64,000 nucleotides of DNA from Chryseobacterium indologenes. Lineage in GTDB: Bacteria; Bacteroidota; Bacteroidia; Flavobacteriales; Weeksellaceae. The stretch spans positions 186,001 through 250,000 of the forward strand of contig LAZY01000078.1 in NCBI GenBank assembly GCA_001013295.1, in the 5' to 3' direction. Every line of letters starts with the position of its first letter. The first letter of the stretch is position 1. Both the position numbers and the translations under genes were made by a program. Under the pieces are notes generated by a model that was not told the origin of the DNA, did no database searches, and saw only the letters and a program-made list of their open reading frames with translations. This document shows, piece by piece, positions 17,474 to 27,117 of this stretch.

Positions 17474-17549
17474 GCGGAATTGATTGATATTTGTTTGTGC
17501 TAAAATCAAAAATATTTAAAAACCGTCTGAGTAAATAGACGGTTTTTTT
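17470..17549 (+). promoter_or_regulatory. Transcription attenuator of the his operon
   Basis: Two exclusive pairings can be drawn. Terminator: AAAACCGTCT (17519-17528) with AGACGGTTTT (17537-17546), loop of 8, then a T-run to 17549. Antiterminator: TTAGGCGG (17470-17477) with CCGTCTGA (17523-17530), 8 bp with two G-U pairs, which takes up the 5' arm of the terminator. The leader stop codon TAG (17471-17473) is inside the antiterminator arm, so a ribosome that finishes the leader would block it and allow termination. A ribosome stalled on the His codons would leave it free. This is inference from pairing. Confidence 0.75.
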
Positions 17550-17620
17550 GTTTCCTGAATTCTTCTTAGAAATCTCCAAACAGATCAGTTTTTATTTACT
17601 CGGACCTCAAAAAAGACGAA

Positions 17621-18478
17621 ATGAGTAAACTAAAAATTGCGATCCAGAAAAGCGGCCGGCTTTACGAAGAATCCTTACAGCTCCTCAAAGACTGCGGAAT
17701 CTTTGTCAACAACGGGAAAGATCAGCTTAAAGTATCCGTAGATAACTTTCCGATGGAGATCATGTACCTCCGGAATTCTGACATTCCACAATACCTTGAA
17801 GATGGCGTAGTGGATATTGCCATTGTAGGTGAAAATCTTCTGGTTGAAAAACAGAAGAATATCCAGATCGTTGAGAAGCTGGGCTTTTCAAAATGCCGTG
17901 TTTCTATCGCTGTTCCAAAAGAAATTGAAACTGATGATCCGGCTTATTTTCAAGGTAAAAAAATAGCCACTTCTTACCCTAATACCTTAAAAAACTTCTT
18001 AGAAAAGAAAGGCATCGCCTCTGATATTCACGTAATTTCAGGTTCTGTGGAGATTGCTCCCAATATCGGACTGGCAGATGGGATCTGTGATATTGTAAGC
18101 TCTGGAAGCACCTTATTCAAAAACGGTTTAAGAGAAACCGTGACCCTGCTGAAATCAGAAGCGGTACTAGCCCAAACCCCACAACTTTCCCCTGAAAAGG
18201 AAGCTATTCTCGAAAAATTCCTGTTCAGAATCAAAGCCGTTTTAAAGGCTAAAAATTCGAAATACATTCTGATGAACGTTCCTAATGACAAAATTCAAAA
18301 AGTTGCTGATGTTTTGCCGGTACTGAAGAGTCCCACAGTGATTCCATTGGCAGAAGAAGGCTGGAGCAGTATTCATTCCGTAATCGATCAGGAGCGCTTC
18401 TGGGAAGTGATTGATGAACTGAAAGAGAACGGAGCACAGGATATTTTAATCATTCCGATCGATAAAATGGTTATTTAA
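17621..18478 (+). CDS. hisG: ATP phosphoribosyltransferase (long form)
   Basis: 285 aa. First enzyme of histidine synthesis, joining ATP and PRPP. Readable motifs: KLKIAIQKSGRL, DIAIVGENLL, ATSYPNTLKNFLEKKG and the PRPP loop GLADGICDIVSSGSTLFKNGL. The C-terminal about 75 residues (AVLKAKNSKYILMNVPNDKIQKVADVLP) are the regulatory ACT-like HisG_C domain, so this is the long, self-sufficient form that is feedback-inhibited by histidine and needs no HisZ. First structural gene after the attenuator. Confidence 0.97.
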   Translation: MSKLKIAIQKSGRLYEESLQLLKDCGIFVNNGKDQLKVSVDNFPMEIMYLRNSDIPQYLEDGVVDIAIVGENLLVEKQKNIQIVEKLGFSKCRVSIAVPKEIETDDPAYFQGKKIATSYPNTLKNFLEKKGIASDIHVISGSVEIAPNIGLADGICDIVSSGSTLFKNGLRETVTLLKSEAVLAQTPQLSPEKEAILEKFLFRIKAVLKAKNSKYILMNVPNDKIQKVADVLPVLKSPTVIPLAEEGWSSIHSVIDQERFWEVIDELKENGAQDILIIPIDKMVI

Positions 18479-18662
18479 GACGGTTTTAAAGCACAAAATT
18501 ACACTCATGCACTCGCTGAAAATCTTAGATTTTATTACGCCTTAAAAAATATAAGAATTAAAAACCTTGCGCTTTTGCACTATTAAAAAGTAGGTAAGCC
18601 GATATAGATTAACAACTTAAAAAGGAATTTAAGGATTCAAAAAAAGATTTTAAAATAATACA
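18479..18662 (+). repeat. hisG-hisD spacer with degenerate repeat
   Basis: This 184-bp spacer is unusually long for an operon. It contains a palindrome AAAATCTTAGATTTT and a segment ACGCCTTAAAAAATATAAG...AACCTTGCGCTTTTGCAC of a kind I associate with dispersed repeats in flavobacteria. No promoter is seen. Confidence 0.4.
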
Positions 18663-19943
18663 ATGAAACTATACAAATATCCCGCACAAAACACCTGGAA
18701 TAACCTCGTAAAACGTCCAGTTTTAGAACAAAAAGAAATATCCGGTATCATTACGGAAATATTTAATGAAGTAGAGAACGAAGGCGACAAGGCTTTGCTT
18801 GCATTCAATAAAAAGTTTGACCAAGCAGAAACAGAAAGTGTGGCGGTAACTGAAGCAGAGATTGAAAGCGCTGGAACCCAGATAAAGGACGAACTGAAAC
18901 AAGCTATTCAGCAGGCAAAAGAAAATATAGAAAAGTTTCATGCCTCACAAAAGCAGGAAGTTGAAAAAATTGAAACCACAAAAGGAGTAGTCTGTTGGAG
19001 GGAAACCAGAGCCATAGAGAAGGTCGGAATCTATATTCCGGGGGGAACAGCACCTTTATTTTCAACAGTGCTGATGCTTGCTGTTCCTGCCAACCTGGCA
19101 GGATGTAAAGAAGTTGTTCTTTGTACGCCGCCGGATAAAGAGGGAAATATCAATCCTGCTATTTTATATACGGCGAAACTTTGTGGGGTTTCCAGAATTT
19201 TTAAAACGGGAGGAGCGCAGGCTGTTGCAGCGATGACATTGGGCACAGAAAGCGTTCCTAAAGTATCCAAGATTTTTGGACCCGGAAATCAGTTTGTAGT
19301 AGCTGCCAAAGAATATGCTCAGCGTTACGGAGTGGCCATCGATATGCCTGCAGGACCAAGTGAAGTTCTTGTTATTGCAGATGAGAAGGCTGTTCCTGAA
19401 TTTTGCGCTGCTGACCTTCTTTCTCAGGCGGAACACGGAAGTGACAGTCAGGTGATGTTTATAACGACGGATATTAAAGTTTTTGATGAAACGATAGCTT
19501 CTGTTGAACAACAAATCAAAGACTTACCTAGAAATGAAATGGCAGGTTTAGCATTGAAAAACAGTTCTTTTATTCTGATCAATACCCTTGAAGAGGCAAT
19601 GGATCTGAGTAATCTTTACGCACCCGAACACCTTATTCTGGCTATTGAAAATTTTGAAAAATATATTCCGGCAGTTCAGAATGCAGGCTCCGTTTTCCTT
19701 GGAAAATATTCCTGTGAAAGTGCAGGAGACTATGCAAGCGGAACCAATCACACACTGCCTACTAACGCCTATGCGAGGAATTACAGCGGAGTTTCTCTGG
19801 ACAGTTTTGTAAAGAAAATTACGTTCCAGCATCTTTCAAAAGAAGGTCTTCAGAATTTAGGAAGAACCATAGAAATCATGGCAGAAGCAGAAGGACTGCT
19901 GGCCCACAAAAATGCAGTATCAATACGATTAAAATCTTTATAG
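18663..19943 (+). CDS. hisD: Histidinol dehydrogenase
   Basis: 426 aa, the normal length. Zn- and NAD-dependent enzyme that oxidises histidinol to histidine in two steps. Motifs: GIYIPGGTAPLFSTVLMLAVPA, FKTGGAQAVAAM, FGPGNQFVVAAKEYAQ, DMPAGPSEVLVIAD, LLSQAEHGSDSQ (Gln/His zinc ligands), YAPEHLIL and SAGDYASGTNHTLPT. Second gene of the operon; the spacers on both sides carry repeats instead of a promoter. Confidence 0.97.
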   Translation: MKLYKYPAQNTWNNLVKRPVLEQKEISGIITEIFNEVENEGDKALLAFNKKFDQAETESVAVTEAEIESAGTQIKDELKQAIQQAKENIEKFHASQKQEVEKIETTKGVVCWRETRAIEKVGIYIPGGTAPLFSTVLMLAVPANLAGCKEVVLCTPPDKEGNINPAILYTAKLCGVSRIFKTGGAQAVAAMTLGTESVPKVSKIFGPGNQFVVAAKEYAQRYGVAIDMPAGPSEVLVIADEKAVPEFCAADLLSQAEHGSDSQVMFITTDIKVFDETIASVEQQIKDLPRNEMAGLALKNSSFILINTLEEAMDLSNLYAPEHLILAIENFEKYIPAVQNAGSVFLGKYSCESAGDYASGTNHTLPTNAYARNYSGVSLDSFVKKITFQHLSKEGLQNLGRTIEIMAEAEGLLAHKNAVSIRLKSL

Positions 19944-19993
19944 CAGGAAAACGCTAGGACACAAAAATCTTTATTTATGAGAAAATTTTCATC

Positions 19994-20038
19994 GCCATGA
20001 ATGCACGAATAAGATGAAAAAATTCGTGCATTCGTGGC
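19994..20038. repeat. Long-stem intergenic hairpin (AATGCACGAAT type), copy 1
   Basis: GCCATGAATGCACGAAT (19994-20010) pairs with ATTCGTGCATTCGTGGC (20022-20038): 17 bp with one G-T, loop of 11. It lies inside the 218-bp hisD-hisC spacer. It has no T-run, so strong termination is not expected. A related hairpin is at 49863-49892. Confidence 0.75.
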
Positions 20039-20161
20039 CCAAAAATAAAAGAAAATCTTTGATTTTCCTACACCTTAAATACAACAAGATATATCATCTA
20101 AAGGAATATAAGCAAGTCTATTTTGAAGCATTTATACCATTAAAAAATAAAAATCAATAGT

Positions 20162-21199
20162 ATGGACAATACAACCATCAATATCAAAAGTTTAGTAAGA
20201 GACAATATATTAAAACTAAAGCCTTACATCAGTTTCAGAGATCATAATGAATTTGATACTCCCACATTTCTGGACGCTAACGAAAGCCCGTTCGGAGAAT
20301 ACAACCGTTATCCTGATTCTACTCAGAAAACGCTTAAAAACAAATTGGCAGGCCTAAAAAACCTTTCTCCACAACACATCGCCATAGGGAACGGCAGTGA
20401 TGAACTGATTGATCTGATTATTAAAATATTTTGTGAGCCTAAGAAAGATGCTATTCTGATGATGAATCCTTCCTTTGCAATGTATGGTTTTTATGCTACG
20501 ATCAATGAGAATAAGGTGGTACAGCTTAATTTAAATGAAAACTTTGAAATTGTTAAAGATGACTTTTTGAATATAATCAATGATGAACCCCTTAAAATAT
20601 TCTTTTTATGCTCACCTAATAACCCAACAGGAAACAGTACGGAAGATATAGAATTTTATCTTCAGAATTTCAACGGGATTGTTGTGGTAGATGAAGCTTA
20701 TATCGAATTTTCCAGGAAAAAATCAAGTCTTGAATTATTGGATCAATACCCGAATCTCATTGTGCTTCAGACCTTTTCAAAAGCGTGGGGGATTGCGGGA
20801 GCCAGAGTAGGAATGGCGTACGCTTCTGAGGAAATTATCAGATTGATTAATACCGTAAAAGCACCCTATAATGTCAATGTCCTGAGCCAGGAACTGATTC
20901 TTAATTGTCTGGATGAGGAGAACAGACTTGAAGAAAACATAAACAAAATTTTGACAGAAAGAGATTGGCTGCAAGGCCAGCTGGAAGGGATAGAATGTAT
21001 TGATAAGGTTTTTCCAACCGATGCCAACTTCTTTTTGATCAGAATGAAAAATGTGGAAAAGGTATATGGGCAGATGTTGGAAGAGGAAATTTTAACCAGC
21101 AGAAGAGATCCTGCGATACCGGGGTGTATCAGAATCAATATCGGCAACCGTCAGGAAAATGAAAAATTAATCAACCTTTTAAAAAATAAATCTCTATGA
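20162..21199 (+). CDS. hisC: Histidinol-phosphate aminotransferase
   Basis: 345 aa, PLP fold type I. Converts imidazole-acetol phosphate to histidinol phosphate with glutamate. Motifs: [51 protein letters not shown] and the PLP lysine in [16 protein letters not shown]-terminal [14 protein letters not shown] binds substrate carboxylate. The last codons overlap hisB by 4 bp. Confidence 0.96.
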   Translation: MDNTTINIKSLVRDNILKLKPYISFRDHNEFDTPTFLDANESPFGEYNRYPDSTQKTLKNKLAGLKNLSPQHIAIGNGSDELIDLIIKIFCEPKKDAILMMNPSFAMYGFYATINENKVVQLNLNENFEIVKDDFLNIINDEPLKIFFLCSPNNPTGNSTEDIEFYLQNFNGIVVVDEAYIEFSRKKSSLELLDQYPNLIVLQTFSKAWGIAGARVGMAYASEEIIRLINTVKAPYNVNVLSQELILNCLDEENRLEENINKILTERDWLQGQLEGIECIDKVFPTDANFFLIRMKNVEKVYGQMLEEEILTSRRDPAIPGCIRINIGNRQENEKLINLLKNKSL

Positions 21200-22290
21200 A
21201 AAAAGTATTGTTCATTGATCGAGACGGAACATTAATTATTGAGCCGCCCACCGATTTTCAGGTCGATTCTCTGGAAAAACTGGAATTTTATCCCGGAGTA
21301 TTCCAGAATCTTGCCAGAATAGCAAATGAACTGGATTATGAACTGGTAATGGTGACCAATCAGGACGGTTTGGGGACGAAAAGCTTTCCCTTTGAAGATT
21401 TCATCAAACCTCACGAAAAAATGTTGAAAGCTTTCGAAAATGAAGGTGTTGTTTTCAATGATATTTTAATCGATAAAAGTTTCGAAAGCGAAAATCTTCC
21501 GACACGGAAACCAGGAACCGGAATGTTGGTAAAATACATTTATGGAGATTATGATCTTGAAAATTCCTATGTAATTGGTGATCGAAGTACTGATGTTCAA
21601 CTTGCTAAAAATATGGGAACTAAATCTATCTTTCTAAATAAAAACTTTAATAAGGAAGCGAGTCTTAGTACAACCTCATGGACAGAGATTTATCAGTTCT
21701 TAAAATCAGGAATCAGAAGAGCCAGAGTAAGTCGGAAAACCAATGAAACAGAGATAGAAATTGAAGTCAATATAGACGGAAGCGGAAAGTCTGAAATCTC
21801 CACAGGGCTTCATTTTTTTGATCATATGCTGGATCAGATCGCCAGACACGGAAATATGGATCTTATGGTGAAAGTAAACGGCGATTTGGCAGTAGATGAG
21901 CACCACACGATAGAAGATACCGGTATTGTCCTGGGAGAAGCTATTATCAAGGCATTAGGGAAGAAAAAAGGAATTGAAAGATATGGATTCCTGCTGCCTA
22001 TGGATGATTGCCTGGCTCAGGCAGCGATTGACTTCGGCGGAAGACCATGGCTGGTCTGGGATGCAGAATTTAAAAGAGAGAAAATTGGTGATGTTCCTAC
22101 AGAGATGTTCTTTCACTTTTTCAAATCCTTTACAGATGCTTCAAAATCTAATCTGAATATCAAAGCAGAAGGAGATAATGAGCACCACAAGATAGAATCC
22201 ATTTTCAAGGCATTTGCAAAAGCGGTTAAAATGGCGGTGAATCAGTCTGATGCTAATTATGGTTTGCCTTCTACAAAAGGGAGTTTATAG
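21196..22290 (+). CDS. hisB: Bifunctional histidinol-phosphatase / imidazoleglycerol-phosphate dehydratase
   Basis: 364 aa. Residues 1-165 form a HAD-type phosphatase ([14 protein letters not shown] nucleophile, [27 protein letters not shown]). Residues about 172-364 form the dehydratase ([64 protein letters not shown]) with the two metal-binding HH motifs. This fused form catalyses two non-consecutive steps, as in enterobacteria. Translation is coupled to hisC by the 4-bp overlap. Confidence 0.96.
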   Translation: MKKVLFIDRDGTLIIEPPTDFQVDSLEKLEFYPGVFQNLARIANELDYELVMVTNQDGLGTKSFPFEDFIKPHEKMLKAFENEGVVFNDILIDKSFESENLPTRKPGTGMLVKYIYGDYDLENSYVIGDRSTDVQLAKNMGTKSIFLNKNFNKEASLSTTSWTEIYQFLKSGIRRARVSRKTNETEIEIEVNIDGSGKSEISTGLHFFDHMLDQIARHGNMDLMVKVNGDLAVDEHHTIEDTGIVLGEAIIKALGKKKGIERYGFLLPMDDCLAQAAIDFGGRPWLVWDAEFKREKIGDVPTEMFFHFFKSFTDASKSNLNIKAEGDNEHHKIESIFKAFAKAVKMAVNQSDANYGLPSTKGSL

Positions 22291-22376
22291 ATAATAGAAG
22301 TTAGAAATTAGAAGTTAGAGATTGTTGAGAGGGTTTAGTTTTAAAGCCAGATCATCGATAAATTATTTTTAAAATT

Positions 22377-22955
22377 ATGATTGCAATAATAAAATATAAC
22401 GGTGGAAATGTAAATTCTGTTCAGAATGCATTGAAAAGACTAAATACAGAAGCATTGATTACAGACGATCCTGAACTGATTCTGAAAGCCGATAAAGTAA
22501 TTTTTCCGGGGGTAGGAGAAGCCTCATCCACCATGAAACTTTTGAAAGAGAAAGAACTCGATCTGCTTATTCCGACTCTGAAACAGCCTGTCCTGGGAAT
22601 ATGTCTGGGAATGCAGCTGATGTGTAAAGGGAATGAAGAAGGCGATACGGAAGGAATGGGAATTTTTGACATTAATGTAAGAAAGTTCCCAGTCAAAGAT
22701 ATTGTTCCACATATGGGTTGGAATACCGTTTCAGCGCAGCGTTCTCCATTGTTCTCTGGAATCGGGCAGGATAAGGATGTTTATTTTGTTCACAGCTATT
22801 ATTGTGAACTATCAGAGTTCACGACTTCAGTTTGTGATTATATTCTGCCGTTCAGTGCTTCCTTACAGAAAGATAACTTCTATGCAGTACAGTTTCACCC
22901 GGAAAAATCGGGAAGTATAGGGAATCAGATACTGAACAACTTTATCAGTCTATAA
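22377..22955 (+). CDS. hisH: Imidazole glycerol phosphate synthase, glutamine amidotransferase subunit
   Basis: 192 aa, class I glutamine amidotransferase. Catalytic triad is visible: Cys in [10 protein letters not shown], His and Glu in QFHPEKSG. Other motifs: [24 protein letters not shown] and VPHMGWNTV. It supplies ammonia to HisF. An 86-bp gap from hisB contains direct repeats of the type TAGAAGTTAGA(A/G) but no clear promoter. Confidence 0.96.
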   Translation: MIAIIKYNGGNVNSVQNALKRLNTEALITDDPELILKADKVIFPGVGEASSTMKLLKEKELDLLIPTLKQPVLGICLGMQLMCKGNEEGDTEGMGIFDINVRKFPVKDIVPHMGWNTVSAQRSPLFSGIGQDKDVYFVHSYYCELSEFTTSVCDYILPFSASLQKDNFYAVQFHPEKSGSIGNQILNNFISL

Positions 22956-23055
22956 TAGTGTGAATATGCAATTTACGGCACAGGAATCGTATGAATTAAA
23001 ATATTCCTTCCACAAAATAACAGCCGTAAAAGGCAGTAAATTAAAAAATAAACAA

Positions 23056-23778
23056 ATGAAAATTATTCCGGCTATTGATATTATCGACGGGAAATGTGTC
23101 CGTCTTTCAAAAGGTGATTACAACACCAGCAAAATATACAATGAAGACCCTGTAGAAGTTGCCCGAGCGTTTGAAAGCTTTGGAATTCAATATCTTCACC
23201 TGGTAGATCTTGATGGGGCAAAATCAAAACATATTGTCAATCAGAAGGTATTGGAAAATATAGCCAGCTCTACCTCATTGCATATTGATTTCGGAGGCGG
23301 ATTAAAAACGCTGCAGGACATAGAAACGGCTTTTAATTCCGGAGCAAAACAAATTACTCTGGGGAGTATAGCGGTTCAGAACCCTGAATTTTGCTATGAA
23401 ATGATTGAGCAATATGGTTCCGATAAAATCATTCTGGGAGCAGATTTTGAAAATAGGAAAATCAAAACTTCCGGTTGGCTGGAGAGCAGTGATAAAGATG
23501 TTGTTGATTTCATTCTTCAGTATCAGAAAAAAGGGATTCAGACAGCCATATGCACTGATATTTCAAAGGATGGCATGCTTGAAGGACCTTCAACAGGACT
23601 CTATATTGAGATTTTATATAAGACTTCAGTACAGTTGGTTGCTAGCGGTGGTATTTCAGGCATCAAAGACGTGTATAAAATGAAAGATATTGGATGTTCC
23701 GGCGCCATTATAGGGAAAGCCATTTACGAGGGAAAAATAAGCCTGCAACAACTTCAAAATTTTATTGAAAATGCTTAA
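23056..23778 (+). CDS. hisA: ProFAR isomerase
   Basis: 240 aa from the ATG of [21 protein letters not shown], the conserved N-terminus. An in-frame extension to 22960 is open but is not family-like. (beta/alpha)8 barrel with catalytic Asp in PAIDIIDG and in [10 protein letters not shown], and phosphate loops GGGLKT and ASGGISG. The isomerase opens the ribose ring of ProFAR. It overlaps hisF by 8 bp. Confidence 0.95.
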   Translation: MKIIPAIDIIDGKCVRLSKGDYNTSKIYNEDPVEVARAFESFGIQYLHLVDLDGAKSKHIVNQKVLENIASSTSLHIDFGGGLKTLQDIETAFNSGAKQITLGSIAVQNPEFCYEMIEQYGSDKIILGADFENRKIKTSGWLESSDKDVVDFILQYQKKGIQTAICTDISKDGMLEGPSTGLYIEILYKTSVQLVASGGISGIKDVYKMKDIGCSGAIIGKAIYEGKISLQQLQNFIENA

Positions 23779-24523
23779 AAAAAGAATTATCCCCTGTCTG
23801 GATATAAAAGATGGGAGTACCGTAAAGGGAATCAACTTTGAAGACCTTAAAAATGCAGGAGATCCTGTAGAGCTCGCAAAGAAATATGAACGTGAGGGAG
23901 CTGATGAACTTGTTTTCCTCGATATTACGGCAACTCTTGAAGACCGGAAAACCTTTGTAGAACTGGTAAAAGATATTGCAAAAGAACTCAGTATTCCGTT
24001 TACGGTAGGAGGAGGAATTTCCTCTGTTGAGGATGTTAGAAGACTTCTGGAAGCAGGTGCAGATAAGATCAGTATCAATTCTTCAGCAGTAAAAGACCCA
24101 CAGCTGATCTCTGTACTCGCAAAAGAATTTGGAAGCCAGTGTGTAGTTGTTGCAATCGATACAAAACGGGTAGGGAATGCAGATCTTGTTCATATTAAAG
24201 GCGGTAGAGAAGCTACGGAGCTGGATACAGTGAAGTGGGCTCAGAAAGCAGCGGCTCTGGGAGCAGGAGAGATCCTGTTGACTTCTATGGATGGAGACGG
24301 CACTAAAAACGGTTTTGACCTTAGGATTACCAAACAGGTTTCAGAAAGTATCAGTATCCCTATAATTGCTTCAGGAGGGGCCGGAGCAGTTGTTGATTTT
24401 GTTAAAGTATTTGATGAAACAAAAGCTACAGGTGCTTTGGCAGCCAGTGTTTTTCATTTCAATGAAATAGGAATTCAGGAATTAAAAAAAGAATTAAAAA
24501 CCAAAAAAATCCAGATACGATGA
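23771..24523 (+). CDS. hisF: Imidazole glycerol phosphate synthase, cyclase subunit
   Basis: 250 aa from ATG of [15 protein letters not shown] (a TTG two codons upstream is less likely). (beta/alpha)8 barrel related to HisA. Catalytic Asp in PCLDIKDG and in [15 protein letters not shown], phosphate-binding TVGGGISS and IIASGGAGA. With HisH it forms imidazoleglycerol phosphate and AICAR. It overlaps hisA by 8 bp and hisIE by 4 bp. Confidence 0.96.
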   Translation: MLKKRIIPCLDIKDGSTVKGINFEDLKNAGDPVELAKKYEREGADELVFLDITATLEDRKTFVELVKDIAKELSIPFTVGGGISSVEDVRRLLEAGADKISINSSAVKDPQLISVLAKEFGSQCVVVAIDTKRVGNADLVHIKGGREATELDTVKWAQKAAALGAGEILLTSMDGDGTKNGFDLRITKQVSESISIPIIASGGAGAVVDFVKVFDETKATGALAASVFHFNEIGIQELKKELKTKKIQIR

Positions 24524-25107
24524 AAATTGATTTCACTAAAGACAATGGCCTTGTGCCTGTCATTATTCAGGATGACAGAACCTTGCAGGTTTTAATGTTA
24601 GGCTATATGAACGAAGAAGCATTTAATAAAACAGAAAAAGAAGGGATTGTTACCTTTTTCAGCCGTTCCAAAAACAGACTGTGGACAAAAGGAGAAGAGT
24701 CCGGTCACTTTTTAACAGTAAAAAGTATTGCTGTCGATTGCGATCAGGATACTATTCTGATTAAAGCCGTTCCAAAGAATGTAGTATGCCATACCGGGAG
24801 TTTCAGCTGCTTCGGAAATAAAGAAGCTAAAGGATTTTTATATGAGCTGGAAGCAAAAGTATCCCAAAGAATCGATGCTAAAACAGAAAGCTCCTATACC
24901 TATTCATTATATCAGAGAGGGATTAATAAAGTGGCCCAAAAAGTAGGAGAGGAAGCTGTAGAACTGGTAATTGAAGCTAAGGATGATAATGAGGATCTCT
25001 TTAAAAACGAAGCAGCTGATCTGTTGTACCATTTCCTGATTTTACTGAAAGCGAAAGGGTTTTTGCTGAAGGATATAGAAGAAATTCTTCTGAACAGGGA
25101 TAAGTAA
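24520..25107 (+). CDS. hisI: Bifunctional phosphoribosyl-AMP cyclohydrolase / phosphoribosyl-ATP pyrophosphatase
   Basis: 195 aa. HisI half (about 1-105): [54 protein letters not shown] (zinc ligands). HisE half: [29 protein letters not shown] and [13 protein letters not shown]. It does the second and third steps of histidine synthesis. Last gene of the operon, closed by a terminator directly at the stop. Often named hisIE. Confidence 0.96.
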   Translation: MKIDFTKDNGLVPVIIQDDRTLQVLMLGYMNEEAFNKTEKEGIVTFFSRSKNRLWTKGEESGHFLTVKSIAVDCDQDTILIKAVPKNVVCHTGSFSCFGNKEAKGFLYELEAKVSQRIDAKTESSYTYSLYQRGINKVAQKVGEEAVELVIEAKDDNEDLFKNEAADLLYHFLILLKAKGFLLKDIEEILLNRDK

Positions 25108-25135
25108 ACCTTTGATTTATTTCAAAGGTTTTTTT
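25107..25135 (+). terminator. Terminator of the his operon
   Basis: AACCTTTGA (25107-25115) pairs with TCAAAGGTT (25122-25130), loop of 6, then a T-run to 25135. The hairpin begins at the last base of the hisIE stop codon. Confidence 0.85.
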
Positions 25136-25479
25136 ATTAGAAAAATGAGAAAATGATTTTGCAGCGTATAATTTCCCCATCATTTTGTTATTTAAACAGA
25201 AGTTTATAAAAAAACTGTTCTGCTTCTTTGATTCATGATTTCTTCTTCGTACCAAGCCTTCCTCTTGAATTAAATCCCTAAAAGTTAATTATAATACGAC
25301 ATATTTTGTCGCTATATAATGGTATCTTTGCATAAGATTATAAAAATTGAGGTATTTTTATTGAATACGTATTAATAAGTCATAATTGTTTGTATTGAAT
25401 ACAATTAATTTTACTTTTAAGCGTTACAAGATAAATTTGTAAAAAAACTAAAACTGTTAACTCAAAAAACAACACAGGA
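25136..25479 (+). promoter_or_regulatory. Upstream region of the Rhs locus: promoter-like boxes and two palindromes
   Basis: No gene is seen in this gap. -7-type boxes are TATCTTTG (25323-25330) and TAAATTTG (25432-25439), neither with an ideal TTTG upstream. Between them lie two palindromes built on the same word: AATACGTATT (25364-25373) and TTGTATT-G-AATACAA (25390-25404). They could be operators for the toxin locus (inference). Confidence 0.4.
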
Positions 25480-27105
25480 ATGAAAAAAGTTTATTTCAGT
25501 GCATTGACATTATGCATGTTCCTCGGTATGTCCGCTCAGGAAGTGGTATGGCAGAAAGACATCAAATCCTCCACTCAGGATTTTCTAAGCCAGGTTACCA
25601 CCACAATCGATCAGCAATATCTGATCACGGGAAGCTCTATTCAAAGCGATAAGCAACAGGCTTCAGGCAGTAAGCAAAACAACGGCTACGATTTCCATTT
25701 GGTGAAACTCAATCAACAAGGGGATGAAGTTTGGGAAAAGTATTTCTCAGGGCAGAATCATGATTATTTATAAGCAACAGTTACCACTCAGGATGGTGGA
25801 TTCCTTCTTGCCGGAACTTCTTATTCCGGAAAAAGTCTGGATAAAAAAGAGGATTCCAAAGGTGGATCGGACATCTGGTTGATCAGAATCAATGAATTTG
25901 GTGATGAATTATGGCAGAAAACCTTGGGAACTTCATCTGATGAAGAGGCGAGATCAGTCATTCAAACTACAGATTTAGGATTTTTTGTGGCCGGAAATGT
26001 ACAAAACTCCTCCAAAGGCTATGGTTCCAAAGATGTCTGGATTACGAGACTGGATAAAGATGGAAAAGAACTTTCACAACTGATTTTAGGCGGAAAAGGG
26101 CTGGATGAAGTTGAAAAAATGATTCCAACGAAAGACGGAGGTGCATTGCTGGGAATTTATTCCAGAAGTTCCGAGGTTCGAGATACAGGTTCTGGAGTAA
26201 GAAATCCCGAAAGTAAATCCTCAACCGAAAGTACTGCTACCCGCAACCTAACATCTGCCACCTCCAAACAAAGCAGCAATTTCGGTGAAGGCGACTACTG
26301 GATCGTAAAGCTAGACAAAAACGGAAAAGTAGAATGGGAAAAGAACTATGGCGGAAAAGGAGATGATCATATCAGAACTTTAGCCCTTACTTCAAACGGA
26401 TATATTATTGGTGGAGAATCCAGATCAGAAAGATCAGGCAACAAAACAGTAGGCATTGAAGAAGGAACAGACCTTTGGTTGATTTCTTTGAATGAAAGAG
26501 GAGAAGAACAGTGGCAGAAATCCTACAACTTCAAAAACCGTGATGTTTTGATGGGAATGAGTGTAATCCATTCTTCAGACGACAAATCTTCCAAAGGAAT
26601 TCTTTTAGGGGGCTATACCCAGGCAGAAGGCAGAATAGAAAAAGATGATGAAACCTTCTGGATGCTGTATCTGGATCAGAATGGGAATGAGCAGTGGAGA
26701 AAACACATAACAGGAGAATCAAGACAAAGAGAAGAGAGACTTTCAGATTTAAAACTGAACAGAGATGGCTCTATTATTTTAGCCGGAACGAGTGCAACAG
26801 AACTTGGAAAAGAGAACTGGAAGATTGTAAAACTTGGAGACAAGCAAGTGAACCAATTGATCGAAAAACAAGACATCAAGATTTATCCAAACCCTGTATC
26901 AGACTATGCTTATGTAGAAATCGGTTTTGATTTCAAAGAAGCGGATATTCTGTTATATGATATGAGTGGAAGACAGCTCCAGAGTTTGAAAACGAAGAAT
27001 AATGTGGCTAAGATTAATACCCAGGCTTTGGTGCAGGGGGCTTATTTGGTAACGATTAAAACGGATAATAATAAAACAGCGAATGCAAAGCTGATTAAGA
27101 AATAA
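25480..27105 (+). pseudogene. T9SS type A sorting-domain protein interrupted by one stop codon
   Basis: One frame of 542 codons runs through the region and is broken only by TAA at 25771-25773, after residue 97. Translation continues in the same frame past the stop, with no shift (ATVTTQDGGFLLAGTSYSG). The protein has a signal peptide (MKKVYFSALTLCMFLGMSAQ). It then has repeated units of about 50 residues (DGGFLLAG, DLGFFVAGN, DVWITRLDKDGKEL, DYWIVKLDKNGKVEWEKNYGG) and a T9SS type A C-terminal domain (IYPNPVSDYAYVEI to AYLVTIKTDN). Restart at ATG 25879 would lack a signal peptide. It is 12 bp upstream of the first Rhs gene. Natural mutation or sequencing error cannot be told apart. Confidence 0.75.
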
Positions 27106-27117
27106 AAACTAATAATC

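Noticed and set aside
18479-20161. Internal promoters in the his operon spacers
   Set aside because: The long spacers before hisD and hisC hold repeats and hairpins, but no TTTG-N(18-19)-TAnnTTTG pair was found.
22960-23055. Longer N-terminus for HisA from the upstream in-frame ATG
   Set aside because: The 32 extra residues are not family-like, and [12 protein letters not shown] is the conserved start.
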